This document shows, in pieces, positions 1 to 11,439 of a stretch of 64,000 nucleotides of DNA. Numbering within the stretch: position 1 is the stretch's first letter; each line of letters opens with the position of its first letter. Under the pieces are notes generated by a model that was not told where the DNA came from, did no database searches, and saw nothing but the letters and a program-made list of their open reading frames with translations. The position numbers were made by a program, and so were the translations under genes. This DNA is from Elstera cyanobacteriorum (GTDB taxonomy: Bacteria; Pseudomonadota; Alphaproteobacteria; Elsterales; Elsteraceae): the NCBI RefSeq assembly GCF_002251735.1, contig NZ_NOXS01000031.1, forward strand, positions 139,476 through 203,475, given 5' to 3'.

Positions 1-26
1 GTGAGCCAAAGCGAACGGAAAGCGCT

Positions 27-1439
27 CTAAGTGAGCCGATAGGGCAGGGCGCCGCGCTGATCGTGGGTGACGGTCAGCTTGCGCTTCAGCGGCGGCATGG
101 CGCGGCTCGGGCATTTGGTGCGCTCGCAGATGCGGCAGGAAATGCCAATCGGTTCGAAGGCAGAGCGGTTGCCGAGGTCGAGATCGTCGGCATAAACGAA
201 ACTATCCGCATAGGAAATCTCGCACCCTAAGGCCAAAGCATAGCGCGGCTGCACCGCGCGGAAGCCGCCGCGCCCTTTGGTGATCTGCGTCGCGAGCGAC
301 AGATAGCGCGCGCCATCGGGGGTTTCCGCCAATTGCCGGATGATCTGGCCGGGCGTTTCGAAGGCTTGATGCACGTTCCACAGCGGGCAGGCGGCGCCGA
401 AGCGGGCGAATTGCAGCTTCGTCGCGCTATGGCGCTTGGTGATATTCCCGGCGCGGTCGATGCGGGCGAAGAACATCGGGATGCCCTTCAGGCCCGGGCG
501 CTGCAAGGTCGAGAGCCGATGGCATACTTGCTCCAGCGACGCGCCACAGCGCACGGCCAACAGGTCGAGATCGTGGCGCAACTCCCGCGCTTCGATCAGA
601 AAGGCGCGGTAGGGCAGCAGCAGCGCCCCGGCAAAGTAATTGTGTAGGCCGATACGGCAAATCTCATAGGCTTCCTCGGTGCGAAACCCGGCATTGCCCG
701 CGATCCCATCCACCGCCTGTGCGGCGTAAAGCTGCGCGATTTGTAGGGCGATCTGAAAATCGCGCGTCGGCGGCGGCGCATAGGGGTTCAGGGTCAGCAG
801 CCGGGCGCGCGCGTCGAACTGGCGTAGGCTTTCATCCCCCGCCGCGCCGCGCACCACCCGCACGCCAAAATCATTATCGAGAAAACCCGTCAGAATGGCG
901 TAATTGTCGCCCGCACCGAGGCCCAGCCGTTCCGCGAGTTTTTCCGCCATCACATCGAGATCGTGGATGTAATTATCCACGAAATGGAAAAAGTCGCGCA
1001 CTTCCTCGTAAGGCGTGGTTTCCGCAAGACTGCCGGTGCCGCCCAGGGTTTCATCGACCCCGGCCAATTGTTCACTGCTGCGCCGATAGGCCTGATGGCA
1101 GGTGATCAGCGCATGGGCAAGGCCGGGGGCATTCTGCACCACCAGCTTCAGTTCTTGCACGCTGGGGCTGTAGGTCTCGAATAACGGATCGGACAGGGCT
1201 TCCGACAGGGCGGACAGCAGCCGGTCGCCTTCGCCGGTGGAGAGTTCGGCAATATCGATCTGAAACTTTTCCGCCAGCGCCAGCAGCACGGCGGCCGAAA
1301 CCGGGCGCTGGTTATTCTCGATCTGATTGAGATAGCTCGTAGAAATGCCGATACGCTCGGCAAACTGGCTTTGCGTCGCCCTTGCCGCGTCGCGGATTTC
1401 GCGCACTTTGCGCCCGATGTAGAGTTTGCCGACGGCCAT
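27..1439 (-). CDS. pccR: XRE-family short-chain acyl-CoA responsive regulator, PccR/ScfR type
   Basis: Predicted transcription factor that senses propionyl-CoA/short-chain acyl-CoA state and controls the divergent pcc genes. The family member PccR does this in Rhodobacter sphaeroides; the role here is inferred from family plus position. The 470-residue protein has an XRE helix-turn-helix at about residues 7-65 ([14 protein letters not shown]), a middle IrrE/ImmA-like region, and the C-terminal ScfR-type domain with a Cys cluster, Cys435-x2-Cys438-x4-Cys443 (CRICERTKC). The reading frame is open for 129 more codons upstream, but those read as low-complexity sequence antisense to pcc[10 protein letters not shown] at 1439 is the normal start of the family. 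The divergent 148-bp gap to pccB holds repeated TTCGCAA-like octamers next to this start, so autoregulation is plausible. Confidence 0.85.
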   Translation of the reverse strand: MAVGKLYIGRKVREIRDAARATQSQFAERIGISTSYLNQIENNQRPVSAAVLLALAEKFQIDIAELSTGEGDRLLSALSEALSDPLFETYSPSVQELKLVVQNAPGLAHALITCHQAYRRSSEQLAGVDETLGGTGSLAETTPYEEVRDFFHFVDNYIHDLDVMAEKLAERLGLGAGDNYAILTGFLDNDFGVRVVRGAAGDESLRQFDARARLLTLNPYAPPPTRDFQIALQIAQLYAAQAVDGIAGNAGFRTEEAYEICRIGLHNYFAGALLLPYRAFLIEARELRHDLDLLAVRCGASLEQVCHRLSTLQRPGLKGIPMFFARIDRAGNITKRHSATKLQFARFGAACPLWNVHQAFETPGQIIRQLAETPDGARYLSLATQITKGRGGFRAVQPRYALALGCEISYADSFVYADDLDLGNRSAFEPIGISCRICERTKCPSRAMPPLKRKLTVTHDQRGALPYRLT

Positions 1440-1440
1440 T

Positions 1441-1470
1441 TTCGCAAATTCGCAATTTACTGTTTGCGTA
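1441..1470. promoter_or_regulatory. Candidate PccR operator: three related octamers
   Basis: Between the divergent pccR and pccB starts lie TTCGCAAA (1441-1448) and TTCGCAAT (1449-1456) in direct tandem, then TTTGCGTA (1463-1470) in inverted sense. They resemble the TTTGC(A/G)AA half-sites I recall for PccR/ScfR regulators. The block starts one base after the pccR start codon, so binding would block pccR translation or transcription initiation close by. Assignment is by similarity and position only. Confidence 0.5.
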
Positions 1471-1587
1471 TTTATACGGTTTACAGCCGCACCCATCAAT
1501 CCTTTCCCCTGCGGCCCATTGCCCCTATGCCTGTGCGCGGCGGTTGTGGATACTGCCGCTGTCCGAGTTTGGGGAGGAAACCAACAC

Positions 1588-3120
1588 ATGCGCGCGGTTC
1601 TCGAACAATTAGAAGCTCGGCGGGCGGAAGCCCGGGCAGGCGGCGGCGAACGCCGCGTCGAAGCCCAACACGCCAAAGGCAAGCTAACCGCGCGCGAACG
1701 GCTCGAAGTCTTGCTCGATGAGGGCAGTTTCGAAGAATACGATATGTACGTCACCCACCGCGCCACCGATTTCGGCATGGCGTCGCAGAAGGTGGCGGGC
1801 GATGGGGTGGTGACCGGCTGGGGCACGATTAACGGGCGGCAGGTTTACGTGTTCAGCCAGGATTTCACCGTCCTCGGCGGCTCGCTGTCCGAAACTCACG
1901 CCGAGAAAATCTGCAAGATCACCGATATGGCGATGCGCAACGGCGCGCCGATCATTGGGCTGAACGATTCCGGCGGCGCGCGCATTCAGGAAGGCGTCGC
2001 CTCCCTCGCGGGCTATGCCGAAGTGTTCCGCCGCAATGTCGATGCGTCTGGCATCGTGCCGCAGATTTCCGTGATCATGGGGCCGTGCGCAGGCGGGGCG
2101 GTTTATTCCCCGGCAATGACCGACTTCATCTTCATGGTGCGCGACAGTTCCTACATGTTCGTCACCGGGCCGGATGTGGTGAAGACGGTCACCAATGAAA
2201 TCGTGACGGCGGAAGAATTGGGCGGGGCGTCGACCCATACCCGGAAATCGTCGGTCGCCGATGGCGCCTATGAAAACGATGTGATCGCGCTCGAGGAAGT
2301 GCGGCGGCTGTTTGATTTTCTGCCGCTCAACAATACCCAGAAGCCGCCGGTGCGACCGTTCCACGATGATCCCAATCGGCTGGAAGCGCGGCTGGATACG
2401 CTGATCCCCGATAGTTCGACCAAGCCCTACGATATGAAGGAACTGATCCTCGCGCTGGCCGACGAGGGCGATTTCTTCGAAATCCAGGCGGAGTTTGCCA
2501 AGAATATCATCACCGGCTTTGTCCGTATCGAAGGCTCGACGGTCGGCGTCGTCGCCAATCAGCCGATGGTGCTGGCGGGGTGCCTCGATATCGACTCCTC
2601 GCGGAAAGCCGCCCGCTTTGTGCGCTTCTGCGACGCTTATTCGATCCCCATTCTAACGCTGGTGGACGTGCCGGGCTTCCTGCCGGGCACCGCTCAGGAA
2701 TATGGCGGGGTGATCAAGCACGGGGCGAAGCTGCTGTTCGCTTATTCGGAAGCGACCGTGCCGATGGTGACGCTGATCACCCGTAAGGCCTATGGCGGCG
2801 CTTACGACGTGATGGCCTCCAAACACATTGGCGCCGATATCAATTACGCTTGGCCGACCGCCGAAATTGCCGTGATGGGCGCCAAGGGCGCGACGGAAAT
2901 TCTCTACCGCTCCGAACTGGGCGACCCGGAAAAGATCGCCGCGCGCACCAAGGAATATGAAGAGCGGTTCGCCAATCCTTTCGTGGCGGCGGAACGCGGC
3001 TTTATCGACGAGGTGATTATGCCCCATTCGTCGCGCCGCCGCATCGCCCGCGCCTTCGCCTCCTTACGGAATAAGAGCGCGGAGCGCCGCTGGCGCAAGC
3101 ACGACACCATTCCTCTGTAA
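1588..3120 (+). CDS. pccB: Propionyl-CoA carboxylase, carboxyltransferase (beta) subunit
   Basis: Transfers the carboxyl group from carboxybiotin to propionyl-CoA, giving (S)-methylmalonyl-CoA, as the hexameric core of cytosolic PCC. The 510-residue length matches PccB exactly. The two crotonase-like carboxyltransferase lobes are visible: GGARIQEG (129-136) and oxyanion-hole [11 protein letters not shown] (165-175) in the N lobe, and the [14 protein letters not shown] segment near residue 410 in the C lobe. The open frame extends upstream to 1426, but a strong ribosome site (GGGGAGGAAA, 1571-1580) sits just before ATG 1588 and the homologous N-terminus begins there. It is first in a pccB-pccA-mutase set and divergent from pccR. 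Confidence 0.96.
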   Translation: MRAVLEQLEARRAEARAGGGERRVEAQHAKGKLTARERLEVLLDEGSFEEYDMYVTHRATDFGMASQKVAGDGVVTGWGTINGRQVYVFSQDFTVLGGSLSETHAEKICKITDMAMRNGAPIIGLNDSGGARIQEGVASLAGYAEVFRRNVDASGIVPQISVIMGPCAGGAVYSPAMTDFIFMVRDSSYMFVTGPDVVKTVTNEIVTAEELGGASTHTRKSSVADGAYENDVIALEEVRRLFDFLPLNNTQKPPVRPFHDDPNRLEARLDTLIPDSSTKPYDMKELILALADEGDFFEIQAEFAKNIITGFVRIEGSTVGVVANQPMVLAGCLDIDSSRKAARFVRFCDAYSIPILTLVDVPGFLPGTAQEYGGVIKHGAKLLFAYSEATVPMVTLITRKAYGGAYDVMASKHIGADINYAWPTAEIAVMGAKGATEILYRSELGDPEKIAARTKEYEERFANPFVAAERGFIDEVIMPHSSRRRIARAFASLRNKSAERRWRKHDTIPL

Positions 3121-3155
3121 CCCAGAGGATCGAGCCGAGGGGGAGGCCCCGGCCG

Positions 3156-3199
3156 CTGCCGCCCCAGCCGCGCCACTTAAGAGCGCAGCGGGGCGGCAG
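3156..3199 (+). other. Inverted repeat in pccB-pccA intergenic region
   Basis: CTGCCGCCCC (3156-3165) and GGGGCGGCAG (3190-3199) form a perfect 10-bp stem around a 24-nt loop in the 131-bp gap between pccB and pccA. No T-run follows, so it is not an obvious terminator. It could be an mRNA-stabilising or attenuating hairpin that sets the subunit ratio. Nothing else recognisable lies in this gap. Confidence 0.4.
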
Positions 3200-3251
3200 G
3201 TCCGGCGGGGGCTTCGAGCCAAGACGATTAATCAGCCGGGAGCGGCGCACG

Positions 3252-5258
3252 ATGTTCAAAAAAATTCTGATTGCCAACCGGGGCGAAATCGCCTGCCGCG
3301 TCATCCGCACGGCGAAGAAGCTCGGTATTCCCACCGTGGCGGTCTATTCCGACGCCGACCGCGATGCGATGCACGTGCGCGAGGCGGATGAGGCGGTGCA
3401 TATCGGCCCGGCGCCGTCCAGCCAGTCCTATATCGTCATCGATAAGATCCTAGAGGCGATCCGCCAAACGGGGGCCGATGCCGTCCATCCGGGTTATGGC
3501 TTTCTCTCGGAAAATGCCGCTTTCGCCGAAGCCTTGGAAAAGGCAGGCGTGACCTTCATCGGCCCGCCGGTGCGCGCGGTGCAGGCGATGGGCGATAAGA
3601 TCACCTCGAAAAAACTGGCGGCGGAAGCCGGGGTGTCCACCGTGCCGGGCCATATGGGCCTGATCGCCGATGCTGAAGAAGCGGTGACAATCGCCAACAG
3701 CATCGGCTATCCGGTGATGATCAAAGCCTCTGCTGGGGGCGGCGGTAAGGGTATGCGCATCGCCTGGAATGCCGAAGAAGCGCGCGAAGGCTTCCAATCG
3801 TCGAAGAATGAGGCGAAGGCATCGTTCGGCGACGACCGCATCTTCATCGAAAAATTCGTGACGGAGCCGCGCCACATCGAAATCCAGGTGCTCGGCGATA
3901 AGCACGGCAATATCTTGTACCTGGGCGAGCGCGAATGCTCCATCCAGCGCCGCAATCAGAAGGTGATTGAAGAAGCGCCGTCGCCGTTCTTGGACGAGGC
4001 CACCCGCAAGGCGATGGGCGAGCAGGCGGTGGCCCTGTCGCGCGCCGTCGGTTACTTCTCCGCCGGGACGGTGGAGTTCATCGTCGATGGCCAGCGGAAC
4101 TTCTACTTCCTGGAAATGAACACCCGCTTGCAGGTTGAACATCCGGTAACGGAGTTGATCACCGGCATCGACCTGGTGGAACAGATGATCCGCGTCGCGG
4201 CGGGCGAAAAGCTCAGCTTCGGTCAAGGCGACGTGAAACTGACCGGCTGGGCGATGGAAAGCCGCCTTTATGCCGAAGACCCGTACCGCAACTTCCTGCC
4301 GTCCATTGGGCGCCTCACGCGCTACCGCCCGCCGGTGGAAGGTCATCAGCCCGATGGCACCATCGTCCGCAACGACACCGGCGTGTTCGAAGGCGGCGAG
4401 ATTTCGATGTATTACGATCCGATGATCGCCAAGCTCTGCACCTGGGGCAAAGACCGGCTAACGGCGATTGATGCCATGTCGGTGGCGTTGGACGATTTCG
4501 AGGTGGAAGGCATCGGCCATAATCTGCCGTTCCTATCGGCGGTGATGCGGCACGAACGTTTCCGCGCCGGGCGGTTGACCACGGCCTTCATCGCGGAAGA
4601 GTTCAGAGAAGGCTTCAAGGGCGTTGACCCCAGCGCCGACGAGGCCAAGGCCCTGGCGGCGATTGCCACCGTCCTGCATCAAACCACGCAAGAACGCGCC
4701 GCCGATATTTCCGGCGCGCTGTCCAACCATCGCCGGGTGATTGGCCGGTCGTGGCGGGTCACCCTGGGCGCGGCCAGTATCGCTGCCAGCATCGAACCGC
4801 GCCAGGATGGGGCCTTGGTCACGCTCGACGGCGGCACAACCCTGTCGGTGACGAGCGACTGGACGCCGGGCCGCACCCATGCGCGCTTTACGGTCGATGG
4901 TATTTCCTACGGCGTGAAGGTCGATCCGGTTCCCGGCAGCGGGTATCGCTTGCGCCTGCGCGGGATCGATCTTGTGGCGCGCGTGCGCAGCCATCGGGTT
5001 GCCGAGCTTGCGACGCTCATGCCGGTCAAACTGCCGCCCGATACCTCCAAAATGCTGCTCTGCCCCATGCCGGGGGTGATTACCGCCATCCATGTGCAGG
5101 AAGGCGAGACGGTGGAAGCGGGTCAAGCGCTGGCGGCGGTGGAGGCGATGAAGATGGAAAACATCCTGCGCTCCGAACGCCAAGGGGTTGTCAAGCGCGT
5201 CGCGGTCAAGGCGGGGGCCAGCTTGGCCGTCGATGAACTGATCCTGGAATTCGAATAA
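3252..5258 (+). CDS. pccA: Propionyl-CoA carboxylase, biotin carboxylase/BCCP (alpha) subunit
   Basis: Carboxylates its own biotin with ATP and bicarbonate and delivers it to PccB. The 668-residue protein has the classic order: biotin carboxylase N domain ([15 protein letters not shown], residues 3-17), ATP-grasp with the glycine-rich loop [11 protein letters not shown] (about 158-168), BC C-terminal domain, the PCC-specific BT linker, and a C-terminal biotinyl domain with the VEAMKMEN site (biotin-accepting Lys634). Length and layout match alphaproteobacterial PccA rather than the shorter acetyl-CoA carboxylase AccC. It is followed 20 nt later by the mutase, so the three genes probably share a transcript. 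Confidence 0.96.
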   Translation: MFKKILIANRGEIACRVIRTAKKLGIPTVAVYSDADRDAMHVREADEAVHIGPAPSSQSYIVIDKILEAIRQTGADAVHPGYGFLSENAAFAEALEKAGVTFIGPPVRAVQAMGDKITSKKLAAEAGVSTVPGHMGLIADAEEAVTIANSIGYPVMIKASAGGGGKGMRIAWNAEEAREGFQSSKNEAKASFGDDRIFIEKFVTEPRHIEIQVLGDKHGNILYLGERECSIQRRNQKVIEEAPSPFLDEATRKAMGEQAVALSRAVGYFSAGTVEFIVDGQRNFYFLEMNTRLQVEHPVTELITGIDLVEQMIRVAAGEKLSFGQGDVKLTGWAMESRLYAEDPYRNFLPSIGRLTRYRPPVEGHQPDGTIVRNDTGVFEGGEISMYYDPMIAKLCTWGKDRLTAIDAMSVALDDFEVEGIGHNLPFLSAVMRHERFRAGRLTTAFIAEEFREGFKGVDPSADEAKALAAIATVLHQTTQERAADISGALSNHRRVIGRSWRVTLGAASIAASIEPRQDGALVTLDGGTTLSVTSDWTPGRTHARFTVDGISYGVKVDPVPGSGYRLRLRGIDLVARVRSHRVAELATLMPVKLPPDTSKMLLCPMPGVITAIHVQEGETVEAGQALAAVEAMKMENILRSERQGVVKRVAVKAGASLAVDELILEFE

Positions 5259-5278
5259 GCCGCGCGGGGGATAAGGCC

Positions 5279-7420
5279 ATGACCGAGAAAAAGACCGTCC
5301 AGGATTGGGAAGCGCTGGCGGAAAAAGAACTGAAGGTTTCGCCCAAAACCTTGATTTGGGAGACGCCGGAGGGGATTGCCGTCAAACCGCTTTATACCAA
5401 GGACGATCTTGACGGCATCGGCCATCTCGACGCGCTGCCGGGGTTCGATCCCTTCATCCGCGGGCCGCGCGCCACCATGTACGCGGGCCGCCCCTGGACC
5501 GTGCGCCAATACGCGGGCTTTTCGACGGCGGAGGAAAGCAACGCTTTCTACCGTAAGAACCTGGCGGCGGGGCAGAAGGGCCTGTCGGTCGCCTTCGATC
5601 TCGCGACCCATCGCGGCTATGATTCCGATCATCCGCGCGTCGTGGGGGACGTGGGGAAGGCGGGTGTCGCCATCGATTCGGTCGAGGATATGAAAATCCT
5701 CTTCGACGGCATTCCCTTGCAGGATATGTCGGTCTCCATGACCATGAACGGCGCGGTTATTCCAATCCTCGCCAATTTCATCGTCGCCGGGGAAGAGCAG
5801 GGCGTATCGCGGGCCGACCTGTCGGGGACTATTCAGAATGATATTCTGAAGGAGTTCATGGTTCGTAATACCTATATCTACCCGCCCGAACCGTCGATGC
5901 GGATCATCGCGGATATTATCGAATATACCGCGAAAGAAATGCCGCGTTTTAACTCTATCTCGATTTCCGGCTACCATATGCAGGAAGCCGGGGCGACGCT
6001 GGTGCAGGAACTTGCCTTTACGCTCGCGGACGGGCGGGAATATGTGCGCGCGGCGCTGGCCAAGGGCCTGAACGTCGATGAGTTTGCCGGGCGGCTATCC
6101 TTCTTCTTCGCCATCGGTATGAATTTCTTTATGGAGGCCGCGAAGCTGCGCGCCGCCCGCCTGCTGTGGGCGCGAATCATGAAGGAATTTGCGCCGAAAA
6201 AAGCATCCTCCCTGATGCTGCGCACCCATTGCCAGACCTCCGGCGTGTCGTTGCAGGAGCAAGACCCCTACAATAATATCGTCCGTACCGCCTATGAGGC
6301 GCTGGCGGCGGCCTTGGGCGGCACCCAGTCGCTGCACACCAATTCCTTTGATGAGGCGATTGCCCTGCCGACGGAATTTTCCGCCCGCATCGCCCGCAAT
6401 ACGCAGTTGATCCTTCAGCACGAAACCGGGATCACCAAAGTCGTCGATCCGCTGGCGGGGTCTTACTACGTCGAGTCCCTGACCAACGAACTGGCCGAAA
6501 AGGCCTGGGCGCTGATCGAGGAAGTGGAGACGATGGGCGGCATGACCCAGGCGGTCAACAAAGGCCTGCCGAAGCGCCTGATCGAAGAAGCCGCGACGCG
6601 CCGTCAGGCGGCGGTCGATAAGGGCGACGAGGTGATCGTCGGCGTCAATAAGTACCGGCTGGAAAACGAGCAGCCGATCGACATTCTGGAGATCGACAAT
6701 ACTGCCGTTCGCCTCGCCCAGATAAAGCGGCTGGAAGAAACCAAGCGCCGCCGCTCCGCCGAAAAAGTCGCTGAAACCCTGAAGGCGCTCGAAGACATTG
6801 CCCGCAGCGGTACGGGTAATCTGCTGGCCGCTGCCGTCGAGGCTGCCCGCGCCCGCGCGACGGTCGGGGAAATTTCCGACGCCATGCGCGCCGTCTTCGG
6901 TAATCACGCCGCAACCCCGGAAGTCGTGACCAATATTTACGGCAAAGCCTATGAGGGCGAGCCGGAAATGGCCGTGCTGCAGGAGCGCCTCAACACCTAT
7001 GCCGCAGAACTGAAGCGCAAACCAAAGCTCATGGTGGCCAAGCTGGGGCAGGATGGGCACGACCGGGGGGCGAAGGTCATCGCCTCCGGCTTCTCAGACA
7101 TCGGTTTTGAGGTTGTTGCCGGGCCGTTGTTCCAAACGCCGGAGGAAGCGGCCGACATGGCACTGGCCGCGAACGTCCACGCCATCGGCGTTTCCTCGCT
7201 GGCTGCTGGGCATAAGACGCTGCTGCCGCAACTAATCGAGGCCCTGAAGGACAAGGGCGGCGGCGATATCGTCGTTATCTGCGGCGGCGTGATTCCGCGC
7301 CAGGATTATCAGTTCCTGCTCGATGCCGGGGTGTCGGCGGTCTTCGGACCGGGGACCAATGTTCTGGATGCCGCCCAGGTGGTGCTGGACCTAATCGCCA
7401 AAAAACCGCGCAATATCTGA
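5279..7420 (+). CDS. scpA: Methylmalonyl-CoA mutase (adenosylcobalamin-dependent)
   Basis: Isomerises (R)-methylmalonyl-CoA to succinyl-CoA, finishing propionyl-CoA entry into the TCA cycle. At 713 residues it is the single-chain homodimeric type: a substrate-binding TIM-barrel half (for example [19 protein letters not shown], about 64-82) and a C-terminal B12 domain with the base-off signature DGHDRG (592-597; cobalt ligand His594) followed by the GVSSLAAGH segment. No methylmalonyl-CoA epimerase and no MeaB G-protein chaperone are in this window, so both must be elsewhere. The enzyme needs B12, supplied in part by the riboswitch-controlled uptake operon at 18.4-22.7 kb. Confidence 0.96.
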   Translation: MTEKKTVQDWEALAEKELKVSPKTLIWETPEGIAVKPLYTKDDLDGIGHLDALPGFDPFIRGPRATMYAGRPWTVRQYAGFSTAEESNAFYRKNLAAGQKGLSVAFDLATHRGYDSDHPRVVGDVGKAGVAIDSVEDMKILFDGIPLQDMSVSMTMNGAVIPILANFIVAGEEQGVSRADLSGTIQNDILKEFMVRNTYIYPPEPSMRIIADIIEYTAKEMPRFNSISISGYHMQEAGATLVQELAFTLADGREYVRAALAKGLNVDEFAGRLSFFFAIGMNFFMEAAKLRAARLLWARIMKEFAPKKASSLMLRTHCQTSGVSLQEQDPYNNIVRTAYEALAAALGGTQSLHTNSFDEAIALPTEFSARIARNTQLILQHETGITKVVDPLAGSYYVESLTNELAEKAWALIEEVETMGGMTQAVNKGLPKRLIEEAATRRQAAVDKGDEVIVGVNKYRLENEQPIDILEIDNTAVRLAQIKRLEETKRRRSAEKVAETLKALEDIARSGTGNLLAAAVEAARARATVGEISDAMRAVFGNHAATPEVVTNIYGKAYEGEPEMAVLQERLNTYAAELKRKPKLMVAKLGQDGHDRGAKVIASGFSDIGFEVVAGPLFQTPEEAADMALAANVHAIGVSSLAAGHKTLLPQLIEALKDKGGGDIVVICGGVIPRQDYQFLLDAGVSAVFGPGTNVLDAAQVVLDLIAKKPRNI

Positions 7421-7451
7421 TTTTTAGGTTATATCTCAACCTCTATCTGCA

Positions 7452-7490
7452 AACCCTGGGTGGTTTTACCGCCTGGGGTTCTTTCTTGTT
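7452..7490 (+). terminator. Intrinsic terminator after the pcc-mutase genes
   Basis: A 12-bp stem (7452-7463 with 7469-7480, all Watson-Crick or G-T pairs) closes a TTTTA loop and is followed by a T-rich stretch CTTTCTTGTTT. It lies 32 nt past the mutase stop and before the chemoreceptor ribosome site. Confidence 0.65.
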
Positions 7491-7558
7491 TCTGGCGTAT
7501 CACACAAAACTGTCATAAATTCGAACCAACAAAAATTAACGCCAGGAGGGGCAACGGA

Positions 7559-9577
7559 ATGCGGCAATCGGGAGCGTTGGGGGTTCGGGGACGGCTATGG
7601 CTTGCCTTCGGGGTCATTTCTTTCTTGCCGATTCTCGCCACGGCGGCGGCCTGGGTTGCGTTCCAGACGGTGATGGTGCGGATGGATACGGTCGTGAACG
7701 ACCGGCTGCCGCAGATCGAAGTTGCTTTGCAGCTTCAGGCCCAGGGCGAAAAACTGGTCGGCCTTGGGGCCGCCGTGGTGGCGGCCCCCACGGCGGACGC
7801 ACGGAATGCCGTGCGCGCCCAGATCGAGCCGGACAAGGCCGAAGCCCTGCGCCTGATCGCCGCCTTGCAAGCGGGGGGCATTTCCCCCACGGCGGTCAGT
7901 AATCTGAAGAATTACATCGACGATTTGCTGCGCAATCTGGCTGCGATTGATAAATCAAATAGCTCGGCGGTCGAAGCCGACATCCAGCTTAAGAAGGCTT
8001 TGGGTGATTTTGATGGGGCGGTCGGCGACATTGGGGTGACGGCGGCGCGGGTGCTGCGTGGCACCGACGAAGGATCAACCATCGTTCAGTTCGCCGGACG
8101 ACTCTCTAGTCAAGTGCGGAACCTCTTGACGGTGCAGAGCGATAGCGAAATCGATGGGCTGAAAGCGCAGGCGGAGCATCAATGGAACCGCCTATCCCGG
8201 TTGATTGGGGCTTTGGATCAAGAGGATCAAACCCAGTTCCTCGCGTCGGTTGAGCGGGTCAAGGCCGCGATGGCGGCCAACCTGTTCGAAGCGCAGCGCA
8301 ACCGTTTCTTCGATATGCAGGACCGCGACTATATGCTGACCTCCAACCTCAGCGTCGTCGAATCGGTCCGCAAGGAAATTGCCGGGTTTGTTAGCCAGGC
8401 CCGGACGGGGGTCAATCAGGCAACGGCGGAGGTAGACGCGGCGGTAAAATCGGGCATGAGCACGATGATCGTTGTTGCGGCGGGGGCGCTGGTATTGGCG
8501 CTCGCTATCGGGTCCTTCTACGTCAACCGCCAGATCATCGCGCGCCTGCTGGCCACGACGAAGGTGATGCGGGCGCTGGCCGATGGTGACCGGGCGGTTG
8601 CTGTCCCGCCGGTGTCCAGCGATGAAATCGGTTCGATGGCGGCGGCCTTGCACGTCTTCAAGGATAACGCCCTGCGCGCCGATGCCTTGGCGGCGGCAGA
8701 AGAAGCGGCTTTGACGGCGCGGGCGGCGCGGGCCGAGGCGCTGGAGCAGTTGACCGGCAGTTTCGACCGGGCGATTTCCGGCGTTCTATCGTCGGTCACG
8801 GTCGCCTCGCAGGAAATGGAAGTGACGGCGCAAACCATGTCCGCCAATGCCGAACAGACCAATCGGCAGGCGCAGGTCGTGGCAACGGCCACCGAGCATG
8901 CGTCGGAGAATGTCCATACGGTGGCAGTGGCCGCCGACGAACTCTCCTCCTCCATCCGCGAAATCGGGCGGCAGGTGGCGCAATCCAGCGAAATTTCCGC
9001 CCAAGCCGCCCAAGAAGCGGAAGCGACGACGGCGACCGTGCAGGGGTTGCTGGAGAGCGCCGAGCGCATCGGTACTGTCGTGCGGTTGATCGACGAAATT
9101 GCGGCGCAGACCAATCTCCTCGCGCTCAATGCCACCATCGAAGCTGCCCGGGCTGGGGAGGCCGGGAAGGGCTTTGCTGTCGTCGCCAATGAGGTGAAGA
9201 GTCTCGCCAATCAAACGGCGCAGGCGACGGAGGAGATCAACCGCCAGATTTCGGCAACCCAGTCGGTCACGCAAGATGCGGTGACGGCGATCAACGGCAT
9301 TCTCGGGCGGATTTCCGAAATCAACGAGATTGCGACGGCGGTGGCCGCTGCCGTCGAGCAGCAAGCCGCCGCGACCGCCGAAATCGCCCGCAACGTCCAG
9401 CAGGCTGCGGAAGGCACGCAGGAGATTTCCGAGACGATTGGCGGGGTGACCGATGTGGCCGGCCAGACGGGGGTTACCGCGGGGCGGGTGCTGGCCGCGG
9501 CGCAGGGCCTGTCGCAGCAGGCATCCGAACTGCGGTCTGTCGTCGATGGCTTCCTGCGCGGGGTCAAGGCCGCCTAA
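7559..9577 (+). CDS. Methyl-accepting chemotaxis protein (membrane receptor)
   Basis: Transmembrane chemoreceptor that signals through CheA/CheW to the flagellar motor. The 672-residue protein has TM1 at about 12-34, a periplasmic four-helix-like sensor of about 265 residues, TM2 at about 300-323 ([18 protein letters not shown]), a HAMP linker, and a long cytoplasmic coiled-coil whose hairpin tip carries the diagnostic [18 protein letters not shown] sequence near residues 520-537. The frame is open from 7460, but the Shine-Dalgarno CCAGGAGGGG (7542-7551) places the start at ATG 7559. The ligand is unknown. No che genes are nearby, so it is an orphan receptor locus. Confidence 0.92.
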   Translation: MRQSGALGVRGRLWLAFGVISFLPILATAAAWVAFQTVMVRMDTVVNDRLPQIEVALQLQAQGEKLVGLGAAVVAAPTADARNAVRAQIEPDKAEALRLIAALQAGGISPTAVSNLKNYIDDLLRNLAAIDKSNSSAVEADIQLKKALGDFDGAVGDIGVTAARVLRGTDEGSTIVQFAGRLSSQVRNLLTVQSDSEIDGLKAQAEHQWNRLSRLIGALDQEDQTQFLASVERVKAAMAANLFEAQRNRFFDMQDRDYMLTSNLSVVESVRKEIAGFVSQARTGVNQATAEVDAAVKSGMSTMIVVAAGALVLALAIGSFYVNRQIIARLLATTKVMRALADGDRAVAVPPVSSDEIGSMAAALHVFKDNALRADALAAAEEAALTARAARAEALEQLTGSFDRAISGVLSSVTVASQEMEVTAQTMSANAEQTNRQAQVVATATEHASENVHTVAVAADELSSSIREIGRQVAQSSEISAQAAQEAEATTATVQGLLESAERIGTVVRLIDEIAAQTNLLALNATIEAARAGEAGKGFAVVANEVKSLANQTAQATEEINRQISATQSVTQDAVTAINGILGRISEINEIATAVAAAVEQQAAATAEIARNVQQAAEGTQEISETIGGVTDVAGQTGVTAGRVLAAAQGLSQQASELRSVVDGFLRGVKAA

Positions 9578-9702
9578 GCGTCGGGGCAGCTATGCCCCGG
9601 CGGCCCTTCTGTCGCAGTGATTTTGCAGCGCACCTTTGTTACAACGCTCAAAATCGCTTGAATTCAGCGGTTATTGACGAGTTTTGGACGGAGTTGGTTG
9701 CG

Positions 9703-9903
9703 ATGCACCTTGAAGACGCCCCGCGCAAGCCCGACGGGATCGATAATGCCACCCTGTTCGTGATCAATCTGCTGCTGGCCCTGATCCTCAGCGCGCTGAT
9801 CTTCGGCCCGAAGGTGATCTTCTTCACCGCGCTGATCCTGGTGCCTTGCGCGATCACGATGATGGTGGCGCTCACGCGCGGCTACGGTCAGCCGCCGCTT
9901 TAA
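9703..9903 (+). CDS. Small two-helix membrane protein, unknown function
   Basis: A 66-residue protein starting at ATG 9703 (GGAG at about 9689 upstream). After a short charged N-terminus (HLEDAPRKPDG) it has two predicted membrane helices, about residues 17-35 (TLFVINLLLALILSALIFG) and 38-55, ending in a short polar tail. The frame is open back to 9592, but that part has no membrane or family character and no ribosome site. I do not recognise a family. It has its own terminator and stands alone between the chemoreceptor and fumC. Confidence 0.6.
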   Translation: MHLEDAPRKPDGIDNATLFVINLLLALILSALIFGPKVIFFTALILVPCAITMMVALTRGYGQPPL

Positions 9904-9915
9904 TCACAGCGTGTC

Positions 9916-9938
9916 GGGGGCTGCGGCCCCCTTTTTTT
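9916..9938 (+). terminator. Intrinsic terminator
   Basis: GGGGGC (9916-9921) pairs with GCCCCC (9926-9931) around a 4-nt loop and is followed directly by seven T residues (9932-9938). It terminates the small membrane protein gene ahead of fumC. Confidence 0.85.
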
Positions 9939-10044
9939 GAGCGATTTTTGCGACTTAGTCTTATTTTTCCTTGTTCTCCCCCATCGGCGCGCCAATCTGA
10001 GCGATAGTCCGGGCCGCCCCTTGGCCCTTTAGAACAGGTGAGAT

Positions 10045-11439
10045 ATGGCGACGCGCATTGAAACGGATACGTTCGGCCCCATCGAGGTCGATGCCTCGGT
10101 CTATTGGGGGGCGCAGTCGCAGCGCTCCATCGGGAATTTTAAGATCGGCTGGGAAAAACAGCCGGTGCCGGTCGTTCGGGCCTTGGGTGTGATCAAGCGG
10201 GCCGCCGCCGAAACTAATCATGCGCTGGGCAAGCTCGAGACGGGGCTGAAAGACGCTATCGTTGCGGCGGCCCAGGAAGTGATCGACGGTCACCTCGACG
10301 CGCATTTTCCGCTGGTGGTCTGGCAGACCGGCTCTGGCACCCAGACCAATATGAATGCCAACGAAGTGATCTCCAACCGCGCGATCGAGCTCTTGGGTGG
10401 GGAAAAAGGCTCAAAAAAGCCTGTGCATCCCAATGACCATGTGAATATGAGCCAATCGTCCAACGATACCTATCCGACGGCGATGCATGTTGCCGCGGCG
10501 GTGCAGGTGGTCCACCACCTCATCCCGGCGCTGAAGCATCTGCACGCGGCGCTGGCGGCGAAGGCGGCGGCCTGGGGCCATATCATCAAGATCGGCCGCA
10601 CCCATACCCAGGATGCGACGCCGCTGACCCTGGGGCAGGAGTTCTCGGGCTATGCCCAGCAGGTGGAAAATGGCATCCACCGGATCGAACAGACCCTGCC
10701 GCTGCTGATGCAATTGGCCCAGGGCGGTACGGCGGTCGGCACCGGGCTGAACGCCCCGCACGGGTTCGCCGAAGGGGTGGCGGCGCGGATCGCCGCGCTG
10801 ACCGGCCTGCCGTTTACCAGCGCACCGAATAAGTTCGAAGCCCTGGCCGCCCATGACGCGATGGTGATGACCCACGGGGCGATCAATACGGTGGCCGCCA
10901 GCCTGTTCAAAATCGCGAATGATATTCGCTTCCTCGGCTCCGGCCCGCGCTCCGGCTTGGGCGAATTGGCGCTGCCGGAGAATGAGCCGGGATCGTCGAT
11001 CATGCCCGGCAAGGTTAACCCGACCCAATGCGAAGCGCTGACGATGGTCTGCTGCCAGGTCTTCGGCAATCACGCCGCGCTAACCTTCGCGGGCAGCCAG
11101 GGGCATTTCGAGCTGAACGTCTTTAACCCGGTGATGGCCTATAACTTCTTGCAATCGGTGCAGTTGCTGGGGGATGCCGCGCGGTCGTTCACCGACCATT
11201 GCGTGACCGGCATCGTGCCGCGCGAAGACAATATCCAGGCGGCGCTGAACCGCTCGCTGATGCTGGTGACAGCCCTGGCGCCGAAGGTTGGCTATGACGC
11301 CGCCGCCAAGATTGCCAAAACCGCCCATAAGAATGGCACCACACTGCGCGAGGAAGCCGTGGGCGGCGGCTATGTGACCGATGCCGAGTTCGATGCGCTG
11401 GTGCGCCCGGAGAAGATGATCGCCCCCGATCCGGCCTAG
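10045..11439 (+). CDS. fumC: Class II fumarate hydratase
   Basis: Oxygen-stable, iron-independent fumarase of the TCA cycle, interconverting fumarate and L-malate. The 464-residue length is typical for FumC. The [14 protein letters not shown] active-site region (about 95-108), the [10 protein letters not shown] motif, and the superfamily signature [15 protein letters not shown] (about 316-330, containing the catalytic Ser loop) are all present. It follows its own promoter region after a strong terminator. Its stop codon overlaps that of the convergent exporter gene in the palindrome CTAG (11436-11439). Confidence 0.96.
   Translation: MATRIETDTFGPIEVDASVYWGAQSQRSIGNFKIGWEKQPVPVVRALGVIKRAAAETNHALGKLETGLKDAIVAAAQEVIDGHLDAHFPLVVWQTGSGTQTNMNANEVISNRAIELLGGEKGSKKPVHPNDHVNMSQSSNDTYPTAMHVAAAVQVVHHLIPALKHLHAALAAKAAAWGHIIKIGRTHTQDATPLTLGQEFSGYAQQVENGIHRIEQTLPLLMQLAQGGTAVGTGLNAPHGFAEGVAARIAALTGLPFTSAPNKFEALAAHDAMVMTHGAINTVAASLFKIANDIRFLGSGPRSGLGELALPENEPGSSIMPGKVNPTQCEALTMVCCQVFGNHAALTFAGSQGHFELNVFNPVMAYNFLQSVQLLGDAARSFTDHCVTGIVPREDNIQAALNRSLMLVTALAPKVGYDAAAKIAKTAHKNGTTLREEAVGGGYVTDAEFDALVRPEKMIAPDPA

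Noticed and set aside
1440-1826. 129-residue N-terminal extension of the PccR-like regulator
   Set aside because: It is antisense to pccB, lacks any helix-turn-helix relation, and MAVGKLYIG at 1439 is the usual family start.
9583-9598. GGGGCA/TGCCCC hairpin after the first chemoreceptor as a terminator
   Set aside because: Only 6 bp and no T-run follows, so not enough to call a terminator.
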